From an uncultured Candidatus Melainabacteria bacterium (GTDB lineage: Bacteria > Cyanobacteriota > Vampirovibrionia > Gastranaerophilales > Gastranaerophilaceae): a stretch of DNA of 34,395 nucleotides. Below, one piece after another: positions 22,952 through 31,857 of the stretch. The stretch's first letter is position 1. Every line of letters begins with the position of its first letter. The stretch covers positions 1-34,395 of the forward strand of contig CATLEG010000012.1 in assembly GCA_949915775.1 (NCBI GenBank), given 5' to 3'. The notes under the pieces were generated by a model. That model worked only from the letters and a program-made list of their open reading frames with translations, was not told the origin of the DNA and made no database searches. Made by a program: the position numbers and the translations under genes.

Positions 22952-24751
22952 TTAGTTATATATTTTTTTTGTCAAATCTGCTTTTCTGATTCTGACATTT
23001 TCCGGTGTAATTTCAACGAGCTCATCATCGGCAATGTATTCCATACATTCTTCAAGAGACATTTCTTTGTGAGCTTGAAGTGTTACCATAACGTCTGCTG
23101 TTGCGCTTCTCATGTTAGTTAATTTCTTTGTTTTGCAGATGTTAACAACAATGTCTTGCGGTTTGTTGCATTCGCCGATAATCATTCCTCTATAAACTTT
23201 TGTTTTTGGAGTTACGAAGAATGTTCCGCGGTCTTCGTATTGAGCTAATGCGTAAGGAATTGCTTCACCTTGTTCGTGAGCGATAATTGAGCCGTTTCTT
23301 TGACGCGGAATATCACCGGCATATGGTCTATATTCAAGATATGTATGGTACATAATACCTTCACCGCGTGTCATTCTGATAAATTCGCTTCTGAAACCGA
23401 TAAGTCCGCGGGCTGGAATATGGAATACCATTGTAGTTCTTCCTTTTGCGTTATTCATTTCTTTCATTTCGGCTTTTCTGCCTGAAAGTCTGTCGATACA
23501 AGACCCAGCATAACCTTCTGGAACGTCAACAATCAGGTTTTCATAAGGTTCGCAATGCTGACCGTCAATTGATTTGTAGATAACTTCAGGTTTTGAAACC
23601 TGAAATTCATAACCTTCGCGGCGCATTGTTTCGATTAAAATTCCTAAATGAAGTTCGCCTCTGCCTGACACTCTGAATACATCAGTTGAATCTGTGTCTT
23701 CAACTCTTAAACTTACATTTTTTTCAAGTTCATCGTAAAGTCTTTTTCTGATTTGGCGGGATGTAACAAATTTACCTTCCTGACCGGCAAACGGACTGTC
23801 ATTTACAGAGAAATTCATCTGTAATGTGGGTTCATCAACTTTAATCAGTGGTAATGGCTGAGGATCGTTTAATGCACAGATACTTTCTCCGATTTGAACA
23901 TCTGAAAATCCTGCAATACCTACAATGTCGCCGGCAAAAGCTTCTTCAATTTCAACACGTCCTAAATCGTGGAAGCCGAATAGTTTTGTAATCTTACCGC
24001 GTTCCTGTGAACCGTCTGCATGAACAACGCAGACCTGTTCTTGAGATTTAACAGAACCGTTTTCAATACGTCCGATAACAATTCTGCCTACGTATTCATT
24101 ATAATCTAGTGTTGTTGCGCGGAATTGGAATGGTTTTTCAGCATCACCTTGCGGCGGTTGAATATTTTCCAAGATGCAATCCAGAAGCGGTATCATATCT
24201 TTTCTTTCATCATCCAAATCTTTAATAGCAAAACCGTTTAAGCTGCTTGAAAAGATGAATGGAAAATCGATTAAATCTTCTCTGTCTGTTAATTCTGTAA
24301 ATAAATCAAAAACTTTATCCAAAGCTGTTAAAGGCTCTCCAGCCGGTTTATCGATTTTGTTGATAACAACAATAATTTTCAAACCTAATTCCAAAGCTTT
24401 AGATAAAACAAATCTTGTCTGCGGCATTGGACCTTCGGCGGCATCAACGATTAAAAGTGCGCCATCTACCATGCCCAAAACACGTTCAACTTCTCCGCCG
24501 AAGTCTGCGTGACCTGGTGTGTCTACAACATTGATTTTTGTATCTTTGTAATTAATTGAAATATTTTTAGATAAAATTGTAATTCCGCGTTCTCTTTCCA
24601 AATCGTTGCTGTCAAGAACACGTTCCTGTACCTGCTGATTACTTCTGAATGCGCCTGCCTGTTTTAATAGGCAGTCAACAAGAGTTGTTTTACCATGGTC
24701 AACGTGGGCAATAATCGCTATATTTCTTATCTTTTCGTTTGTATTTGTCAT
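22952..24751 (-). CDS. typA: Ribosome-associated translational GTPase TypA/BipA
   Basis: RNIAIIAHVDHGKTTLVDCLLKQ, DTPGHADFGGEVER, NKIDKP, GRGELHLGILIETMRREGYEFQVSKP; start at MTNTNEK (24751) preferred over ORF-track 24796. Confidence 0.96.
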   Translation of the reverse strand: MTNTNEKIRNIAIIAHVDHGKTTLVDCLLKQAGAFRSNQQVQERVLDSNDLERERGITILSKNISINYKDTKINVVDTPGHADFGGEVERVLGMVDGALLIVDAAEGPMPQTRFVLSKALELGLKIIVVINKIDKPAGEPLTALDKVFDLFTELTDREDLIDFPFIFSSSLNGFAIKDLDDERKDMIPLLDCILENIQPPQGDAEKPFQFRATTLDYNEYVGRIVIGRIENGSVKSQEQVCVVHADGSQERGKITKLFGFHDLGRVEIEEAFAGDIVGIAGFSDVQIGESICALNDPQPLPLIKVDEPTLQMNFSVNDSPFAGQEGKFVTSRQIRKRLYDELEKNVSLRVEDTDSTDVFRVSGRGELHLGILIETMRREGYEFQVSKPEVIYKSIDGQHCEPYENLIVDVPEGYAGSCIDRLSGRKAEMKEMNNAKGRTTMVFHIPARGLIGFRSEFIRMTRGEGIMYHTYLEYRPYAGDIPRQRNGSIIAHEQGEAIPYALAQYEDRGTFFVTPKTKVYRGMIIGECNKPQDIVVNICKTKKLTNMRSATADVMVTLQAHKEMSLEECMEYIADDELVEITPENVRIRKADLTKKIYN

Positions 24752-24884
24752 AATTCCATATCCTTTTAGATTAAGTCTCAAGTGTAAATTGTACACTTAA
24801 ATTTTACAACGAGGAATTTTATTTTTCAAGTGTTACACACGTAGCCCTCTATATAGGTTTTGTAAATATTTTAAAGTAATGAGT

Positions 24885-26285
24885 TTAAGCTTTTACGTAT
24901 TCATCTTTGTATGCAATGTACGCAAATACTAGACAGGCAAGCCCGAAAAGTATTCCAAAACACATTGTTGTACGATATGAGGCTAAAAATGCTGTTTCAT
25001 AGGTTTTGCCATGTTCTATAAATAAATTCCTAAATGTTTCAAAAAGCGTAATTGTAACAGCGACTCCTAAGATATTTCCCATATTGCGTGACAGTGCAAG
25101 AATTCCCGATGCAATTCCAAGTTCTTCGCATTTTACACTTGTCATAATTGCATTATTTGACGGTGATTGAAATAAACCATTTCCTATTCCCATAATACCT
25201 GATGCAAGAACAATTTGCCACATTGGCGCACTTTTGCTCATTAAAGTAAATATTAAAAGTGCAATACAATACACAATAGGACCAGCAAGAGTTAAATATC
25301 TGCTTCCGTATTTGCCTGATAATCTTCCGCTAATTGGTGCCGCAACAGAAAGTGTTACAGAATAAGGTAAAATTAAAAGTCCGGTTACCATTGGATTATA
25401 TTTTAAAATTTCCTGTAAAAAGAAAGGTAGAAGTATACTGTTTGTGAACATTGCCATATATGAAGTCATTACTGCCAGATTGCCATATGTAAATGGTTGA
25501 ATTTTAAATAATGCAAAATTTATAAGCGGGTAATTAATTTTATGGTCGCGGAAATAAAATAAACCGCCGAAAACAAGTGTTATTACACCAAGTGCAATAA
25601 TTCTTAAAGAATTCCATCCCCAGGTATGTCCTTCAGAAATCGCAAGCAGTAATGCAAATAAGCTAATCGAAAAATAAATAAATCCTTTGTAGTCGAATTT
25701 AAAATTTTTTAAACTTGTTTTAATACAGCGAGGAAGAAAACGATAAGAAAAATATGCTCCTGCTAAACCGATAATCATGCCTGGGTAAAATATCGAATGC
25801 CAGCCAAAAAAGTGTATTAAGATTCCTCCTAAAGCCGGCCCGCTCATTCCTCCGATTGCTACAATACAGCCATTTAAGCCTAATGCTTTGCCGCGTCTTG
25901 CATTTTTGAATATTGATGCAATAATTGCCTGCGCATTAGATAGCATAATAGAAGCCCCAAGTGCTTCAAGGCATCTGAATGCGATTAACAATTCAAAAGA
26001 TCCGGCAATTGAACTTAGAAAAGCACCTAATGCAAAGATAGTAAATCCTGTGGAATAAAGTTTATTTTTAGAAAAAATATCACCGAGTTTGCCAAAAAAC
26101 GGTAAAAAAACAGTTAAAATGAGCATGTAAGCAATCATCACCCATTGGATTTGCCCCATTGTAACATGTAAATCAACAGACATAGGATAAAGTGCCAGAT
26201 TTACGGTAGTAGAATCGAGCATGGCAATAAAATTGCCGATTGCCGCAATTGTAAACATAGTCCATTTTATTTGTTTATGACTCAT
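24885..26285 (-). CDS. DHA2-type (EmrB/QacA) MFS transporter
   Basis: Multiple TM segments; FIAMLDSTTVNLALYPMSVDL, QWVMIAYMLILTVFLPFFGKLGDIF, GIGNGLFQSPSNNAIMTSV. Confidence 0.9.
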   Translation of the reverse strand: MSHKQIKWTMFTIAAIGNFIAMLDSTTVNLALYPMSVDLHVTMGQIQWVMIAYMLILTVFLPFFGKLGDIFSKNKLYSTGFTIFALGAFLSSIAGSFELLIAFRCLEALGASIMLSNAQAIIASIFKNARRGKALGLNGCIVAIGGMSGPALGGILIHFFGWHSIFYPGMIIGLAGAYFSYRFLPRCIKTSLKNFKFDYKGFIYFSISLFALLLAISEGHTWGWNSLRIIALGVITLVFGGLFYFRDHKINYPLINFALFKIQPFTYGNLAVMTSYMAMFTNSILLPFFLQEILKYNPMVTGLLILPYSVTLSVAAPISGRLSGKYGSRYLTLAGPIVYCIALLIFTLMSKSAPMWQIVLASGIMGIGNGLFQSPSNNAIMTSVKCEELGIASGILALSRNMGNILGVAVTITLFETFRNLFIEHGKTYETAFLASYRTTMCFGILFGLACLVFAYIAYKDEYVKA

Positions 26286-26341
26286 AAGTAAATTTTAGCA
26301 TGAAAAATTAGATGATTATAGCAGGAAATTAAAGATAATTA

Positions 26342-26407
26342 TGTCACCCTGAACTTGTTTTTCAGGGTCTTATAATAAAGAGATGCTGAAATAAATTCAG
26401 CATGACA
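26342..26407. repeat. REP-like palindromic element (GTCACCCTGAACTTG...TTCAGCATGACA)
   Basis: Same family as the core at 18054-18117: CCTGAACTTGTTTTTCAGGGTCT...AGATGCTGAAATAAATTCAGCATGAC. Confidence 0.85.
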
Positions 26408-26412
26408 AATAT

Positions 26413-26502
26413 CGTCATCGCGAGGACGAACGAAGTGAGGACGTGGCAATCCATTTAATAATCTGGATTGCTTCAGTCACCTACGGCTCCTTCGCAATGA
26501 CG
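26413..26502. repeat. Second REP-like palindromic element (CGTCATCGCGAGGACG...TTCGCAATGACG)
   Basis: CGTCATCGCGAGGA...GCAATCCA...TGGATTGC...TCCTTCGCAATGACG inverted arms. Confidence 0.8.
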
Positions 26503-26677
26503 TATTTAAAATTGTCCCAAGATCTAATAATAGCACTACATGTGTAGCACCCCTCACCCGAAATTCTAACTTTCGCATAACAGCTCAAGTCGAATTTCTA
26601 CCCTCTCCCGCAAGGGGCGAGGGGATCTGTTCCTTCCCTTTGTAAGGGAAGGGTAGGATGGGTTTTATATTTACAGA

Positions 26678-29600
26678 CTAATTATATCTTCTGTTACGGT
26701 AGCTGCTTGAAAGTGTTGCAATACGTTTTTTGTCTTTTCTTAATCTTTTTTTAGCTTCTTCACTTAAAGTTCCTGCTGCGAATCCTTTTTTCTTTTTAGT
26801 TTGTGCTTGAGATTCATTACCTTTCATAAATGAAGATGCAACTTCCATACCTTTGCCTAATGTATTAGCAACGCCTTTGATTTTATCCATTTTTTGAGAA
26901 TTGTGAGCTGATAATTTAGACATTTTAGTTTGATATTCTTGACGTCTGTTCATTTCGTTTTGAAGGTTGTTAGCAAGTTTTTCATCACCGATTTCAATTG
27001 CATAATCATATCTGTCGCCGATTGTTGCATCGTCAATGTCTGCAAATTCTTTAGATGCTCCATCTTTTACCATGTTGTCTCTTTGTCTTTTATCGGTAAT
27101 ATCTTTAGCTTGTTCTTTTTGAGAAGCTTTAGCGTCTTTTGCATCTTGAAGCTCTTGTTTTTGTTGAGCTTTTTTAGCTTCCGCTTCGGCTTTTTTCAAT
27201 TCTTTTTGCTGCTGCTTAGCTGCTTTATCTGCTTGTTTTTGGTCAGCTTTTGATTGTTGTGAATTGTCTGTTTTATCTTTGTTATTTGTTCCATCAATTT
27301 TATCAGTGTTGTCTGAGTCTTTGTTATCGTCAGTATTTTTTGATGTTTTTGCATTAATAAGAGAAGCAGCCGCAGATGCTAATCCTATAGCACCGCCGAC
27401 AGTACCTAAAGTTTGAGCAAGTTTGTCATTCCCAAGATTAAATTCACTCATTACCTGACTTGTTGAAGTTAATGCTGAACCAACTGCAGTTCCAATTGTG
27501 GCAACTTTACCAAGTGTATTTAAAGCTTTAAAACCTTCTACTGTTTTTGTTCCATCTTCAAGAATTTTTGTAGATGATGAGAATGAATTTGCAATATTTG
27601 CTCCAGCAGCAGCCATACCAGCAATTGCTGAAATTTTACCAAATGTTCCGTTAGCTTCTTTACCTTGTACTGCTCTAACATTGTTTACGAGTTCAGCTGA
27701 AGTTGAAACTACAGTTAAGCCTCCAGCTACAGCACTTAAAACGCTACCAGTTGGAACAGTACCGGCGGTTGCTTCAGTAATAGCAGCCATACCAATTGAC
27801 ATTAAACCAGCTTGCAAATTGCCATTAGCAATATTAATTAAACCTTTAGTTATGCCACACCTGATTATCCCCCAAGTACCTATTTTAATCATCGTAGCAC
27901 CAACACCTTGACAACCAGGAATTGCACTTAATACCAAACCTGTAGCAAGTGTTAAATTAAACAAGTTTTCAGCAATACCAACGGCACCAAGTTGTTTCGC
28001 TAATTTTTTTTGTTTGTCTATTTCATGTTTTTCATTTTCTTTATTAATTTTGTCTATAGTTTTGACTTTTTTTCTAAATTTTTTATCAGTTTTTTTTGTT
28101 GATTTTTGAATTTTAAGTATTTTTGTTCTATTTCTGTCAATTTTTCTTCCTTGAATTTGAAAATCAGCACTTAAAACATTTAATCTAGTATCATTTTCGT
28201 TCAATTTATCTGTATTATCTGAAGATTGAGCGTTGCCATTTGAGAATGAATTATTTGCAAGTAAACCTCCTTGTTCTTCATTTTTAGCTGGTTGAACCGG
28301 TTGGGCAGGCTGAGATTGTTGAGCAGCTTGATCTTCTGCCATCAATTGTTCACTTTCCAAAGAGATTTCTTCAAATTCCTTAAGAATTTGAATTTGTTTT
28401 TTTGCAGCTTTCGTAGATTCTTTAGTCATTTTGATGATATCTTTTTCATCTTTTTTCATTTGTTTTTTTAAATGTTTAGTCTCTTTTTCAAGTTCTTTTG
28501 TTGTTTTATCAGTATCTTTTTTTATGTTTTCAGAATCTTTGCTGTCGTCTTTTGCACTATCAGCTGTTTTGTCAACATTTTCTTGAGCTTTATCTGTAGT
28601 TAATACTTCTTTTTCTTTTTTAGAAGATGATGGTGTATTTTCAACTGTTGATACAGTATTTTCTGTTTCTTCGGTAGTAGCTTCAGTATTGTCTGTATTT
28701 GCAGGCGCTTTTTGCATATCTTCTACACTTGCTGCTATGTTTGTATCAACAAGTGTTTGTTCTGTTGAATCTTGAGTTTCAGCAGTTTGTGCCGGTGTTT
28801 CTCCGGCTTGTGTTGATTCTTCTGTTTGAGCAGATTCAGTTGTTTGGGCATTTGCCATTTCTTCAGTTGAAGCTTCAGGTTGTGTTTGAGCTTCTTGTGA
28901 TTCTGCTTTTTGTGTATCATATTGACTTTGTGATGTTTCTTCACCTGTTATTGCTGAAATTTGACCATCTACTTGATTTAAGCCTGTAATAGCTTTTGTA
29001 CCTTCTTTTACAGCTTTGTTTGTTGCTTTTTCTGTGATTTTTGGAACAGGTGTTCTTGAAATAATCATTGCTCCAAGACCTATACCTGCACTAATTGTAC
29101 CTTTTGCTACGTTTTTAATACCTTTTCTGTACTGGTATGTCATTATCTGTTCTATACCAACGATAATACGGTATTTACCCATTTTAGCAAGTGTTTCACC
29201 GCTGTTATCGGTAAAGTCTAAACGTTCTTTGTCCTGCGGAATAATTTCTTCTGCGTATTTTGTATTATTTTCTAAAAGTTCATTTTCTTCGGGAATTGAT
29301 TTTTGAATTCTTGATTTTTCATTAGTTGTTCTGGCTTTAAAATCTTCAATTTGAGATTCTGTGTCAACATTTAATTCAGCTATTTTTGCATTATTAGCTT
29401 TTATTGAAGTTTTTCTTTCTTCAATTTCTTGTTTGTCTGATTCTTTTGTTTCTGGATTATCTTTTGCTGCTGAATCTTTTTCACCTGCTGCTGATATAGT
29501 ATTATCTGATTCTTTTTCTTCGCCTGTAATCTCTTTTTCTAAATCAGCTTTGTCTTTGCCTGTTAATTCTTCAAGTTTTTTGTATGATTCTTTATTTTCA

Positions 29601-31249
29601 TTTTCTAAAGTTTCGATTTCTTGTTGGCGTCTAGCTTCTTCTTCCTGATATTCTTTAACGATTTTTGCAATTTTTTTGCTTGCATTTTTCGCAAAAGCAG
29701 AATCTTCTTTCGCTGAGATAACTGTTTTTACGGCTTTTCCTGTTTGTTCAAGCAAATCACCTGTGATATCGCCTGCTTCACCAATCAAATCTAATACATT
29801 ATCATCGTTAACAATAAAATCTTCTTCCATTGTTACTTCTGAAGTTTTAGCTTGAGCTTCAGCTGTCGGATTTTCTTCGTTTTCATTTTTAACAGTATCT
29901 GCCGGTAATTCAGAAGCCGGAGTTTGTGCATCTTGAGTTACAGCTGCTGTTTCTTTTTGTTCTTGAGGAGTTTGTTGTTCTTCTTTATCAGCTTTTAGGT
30001 TATCAGTTGATGCGATACTGCCTTCGATTTCCATTAAAGATGCAATTTCTGATACTGATTTTTGAGTTTCTTCAGTGTATTCTTTAGTATCATTACCAAT
30101 CTTAACGGATTCTACAGCAAGTCTTTCGCCGCGTGCCATTGCAATAATTGCGGCTAAAAATCCGATTTGTCCGCGAACTTCTTTACGTGTAGTTTTATAA
30201 TTTGTTTTTGATGTGTAATCAGCTAGAGTTTCACCAATTTCTATTGTTTCATTCGCAAGTTTTTCACCTAAAGCTGCTAAAATATTAATGTCATTTAAAT
30301 TACGTGCAATTTCTCTTTTGTCAAGACTAGAATTATCAGAGTTATTTTTGTCTTCAAGCATGCCTGTAATTTCAGCATAACGTCTAGCTTCGCTGTCAGA
30401 CAATGCTTCTCCGTTGTTAACTTTGTTTTGTAAAACTCTCCATTCTCTTATAGATTCTTCAAATTCTTTTAAAGATCTGCGTTGAGCTTCCATTTGTTTT
30501 TCAAAACTTTTTTGTTTCTTTTGTTGTTCAGGTAAAAGGTCTTCTACTTTGTCTTCAATTTTTTCAGAATTTTCATTACACTTTTTAATTTTCTTTTCGG
30601 CTTTTGGAATAAGGTCTAGGAAAGGTTCTTTTTCTGTTGTTTCATCAGAAGTTGCTGTGTCTGCCCCTTCATCAGCGACTTCAAAATTAGCACCGCTTGA
30701 TTGATAGATAGAGTTAGCGGCATCGATTATTTCTTGCGGAATATTTACACCGTCATTAGCCATTTGAAGAATTTCTTCAGCAGAATAATTGGCCCATTGA
30801 GGATCAAGAATCATGCCGTTTTTCTTCATATAAGCTTCTAATTCATATTTTGAACGAATCGCGCTTAAAGTACTTTGCGGTGTATAATTTTCAATAGTTT
30901 TTGTAGTGCCGTCTGGAAGTGTAATTGTTTTTGTTGTAATTAAAACTTTTCCTTCTTTTTCAACATATTTAATACTTCCATCAGCTTGTTTTTCTTTTCT
31001 TTTAACTTTTTTTGTTTTACCTGTATCTTTTACGGTAAAAGGCACTCTTTCAAAATTATAGCCGGTACGTGAAATAATTTCATATCCGGTTTCATCTTTA
31101 TAATATTTTTCAAAATCAGTTTTTGTATCCGCATCCATCTGTGAATACAATTTTAAGGCTTCTTGATAAGAAATTTCTACGCCGTTTTCGTCGTAGTAAA
31201 AATCTTGAAATATTTCAAATTTATTTGGTATTCCGCCGATATTATACAT
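26678..31249 (-). CDS. 1523-aa coiled-coil protein with low-complexity linkers and Gly/Ala-rich hydrophobic region; unknown function
   Basis: Single long ORF with ribosome-binding site; extended K/E/Q-rich heptad-like regions, T/E/Q-rich linkers, and hydrophobic Gly/Ala segments (LFNLTLATGLVLSAIPGCQGVGATMIKIG, GSVLSAVAGGLTVVSTSAEL, GKISAIAGMAAAGANIANSF). Confidence 0.85.
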   Translation of the reverse strand: MYNIGGIPNKFEIFQDFYYDENGVEISYQEALKLYSQMDADTKTDFEKYYKDETGYEIISRTGYNFERVPFTVKDTGKTKKVKRKEKQADGSIKYVEKEGKVLITTKTITLPDGTTKTIENYTPQSTLSAIRSKYELEAYMKKNGMILDPQWANYSAEEILQMANDGVNIPQEIIDAANSIYQSSGANFEVADEGADTATSDETTEKEPFLDLIPKAEKKIKKCNENSEKIEDKVEDLLPEQQKKQKSFEKQMEAQRRSLKEFEESIREWRVLQNKVNNGEALSDSEARRYAEITGMLEDKNNSDNSSLDKREIARNLNDINILAALGEKLANETIEIGETLADYTSKTNYKTTRKEVRGQIGFLAAIIAMARGERLAVESVKIGNDTKEYTEETQKSVSEIASLMEIEGSIASTDNLKADKEEQQTPQEQKETAAVTQDAQTPASELPADTVKNENEENPTAEAQAKTSEVTMEEDFIVNDDNVLDLIGEAGDITGDLLEQTGKAVKTVISAKEDSAFAKNASKKIAKIVKEYQEEEARRQQEIETLENENKESYKKLEELTGKDKADLEKEITGEEKESDNTISAAGEKDSAAKDNPETKESDKQEIEERKTSIKANNAKIAELNVDTESQIEDFKARTTNEKSRIQKSIPEENELLENNTKYAEEIIPQDKERLDFTDNSGETLAKMGKYRIIVGIEQIMTYQYRKGIKNVAKGTISAGIGLGAMIISRTPVPKITEKATNKAVKEGTKAITGLNQVDGQISAITGEETSQSQYDTQKAESQEAQTQPEASTEEMANAQTTESAQTEESTQAGETPAQTAETQDSTEQTLVDTNIAASVEDMQKAPANTDNTEATTEETENTVSTVENTPSSSKKEKEVLTTDKAQENVDKTADSAKDDSKDSENIKKDTDKTTKELEKETKHLKKQMKKDEKDIIKMTKESTKAAKKQIQILKEFEEISLESEQLMAEDQAAQQSQPAQPVQPAKNEEQGGLLANNSFSNGNAQSSDNTDKLNENDTRLNVLSADFQIQGRKIDRNRTKILKIQKSTKKTDKKFRKKVKTIDKINKENEKHEIDKQKKLAKQLGAVGIAENLFNLTLATGLVLSAIPGCQGVGATMIKIGTWGIIRCGITKGLINIANGNLQAGLMSIGMAAITEATAGTVPTGSVLSAVAGGLTVVSTSAELVNNVRAVQGKEANGTFGKISAIAGMAAAGANIANSFSSSTKILEDGTKTVEGFKALNTLGKVATIGTAVGSALTSTSQVMSEFNLGNDKLAQTLGTVGGAIGLASAAASLINAKTSKNTDDNKDSDNTDKIDGTNNKDKTDNSQQSKADQKQADKAAKQQQKELKKAEAEAKKAQQKQELQDAKDAKASQKEQAKDITDKRQRDNMVKDGASKEFADIDDATIGDRYDYAIEIGDEKLANNLQNEMNRRQEYQTKMSKLSAHNSQKMDKIKGVANTLGKGMEVASSFMKGNESQAQTKKKKGFAAGTLSEEAKKRLRKDKKRIATLSSSYRNRRYN

Positions 31250-31336
31250 AAGAAGTCCTTTTCCTTAATTAGGTTATCGGACTTCATGGCTTTAATCTTT
31301 AATTATTTTGGGGTTTTGTAAAGAAATATTACACAA

Positions 31337-31363
31337 TAAAAAAGAGTGGCTTTAACCACTCTA
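31337..31363 (-). terminator. Intrinsic terminator for trxA
   Basis: On the minus strand AGAGTGG-TTAAAG-CCACTCT followed by TTTTTTATT. Confidence 0.8.
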
Positions 31364-31678
31364 TATATGTTTTTCTATATTTGAAATAATTGTTGATTTT
31401 GGCATTAAACCAACTAGTCTTTCAAGTGCTTTGCCGTTTTTAAATACCAGTAAACTTGGTAATCCGCTTATTGAATAATCTTGAGCTGTCTTTAAATTTT
31501 CGTCTGTATTAAGTTTAACAAATTTAACCTTACCTGAGAATTCATTTGCAACTTCATCCAATACTGGAGCTAATTTTCTGCAAGGTCCGCACCAGGGCGC
31601 CCAAAAATCAACTACAACAGGCTGTTCGCTGTGTAAAACTTCTTGTTCAAAGCTTGAATCATTAATATCGATTGCCAT
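31361..31678 (-). CDS. trxA: Thioredoxin
   Basis: VVDFWAPWCGPCRKLAPVLDEVA active site, SGLPSLLVFKNG cis-Pro motif. Confidence 0.97.
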   Translation of the reverse strand: MAIDINDSSFEQEVLHSEQPVVVDFWAPWCGPCRKLAPVLDEVANEFSGKVKFVKLNTDENLKTAQDYSISGLPSLLVFKNGKALERLVGLMPKSTIISNIEKHI

Positions 31679-31702
31679 TTTAGATATCTCCTTTTTTTAT
31701 TA

Positions 31703-31794
31703 AGTCGTTAAGATAATAGGACTATAAGACTATAAGTTTTTTACATAAAACTGTTTTGAACTTAATGACTTATCGTCTTAAAGTCTTAACGACT
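31703..31794. repeat. Second imperfect palindrome with 8-nt periodic arms (intergenic)
   Basis: Left arm 31703-31736, right arm 31761-31794; 26/34 inverted identity; octamer phasing GACTATAA|GACTATAA and CTTATCGT|CTTAAAGT|CTTAACGA. Confidence 0.8.
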
Positions 31795-31857
31795 CCATTC
31801 TACCATATATATTTTTTTTATGCTATTATCTTAATAGAGTTCTATAGGGATAACAAA

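Noticed and set aside
26930-29648. Antisense ORFs over the giant gene (26930, 27498, 28271, 28699, 29016, 29361 on +, and 28735 on -)
   Set aside because: Low-complexity hydrophobic/Ser/Phe translations expected as shadows of a K/E/Q-rich coding strand; no ribosome-binding sites or domains.
31756-31857. N-terminal extension of the exonuclease (MNLMTYRLKVLTTPFYHIY...)
   Set aside because: It is the palindrome right arm translated; the DnaQ-like domain starts immediately after the ATG at 31858.
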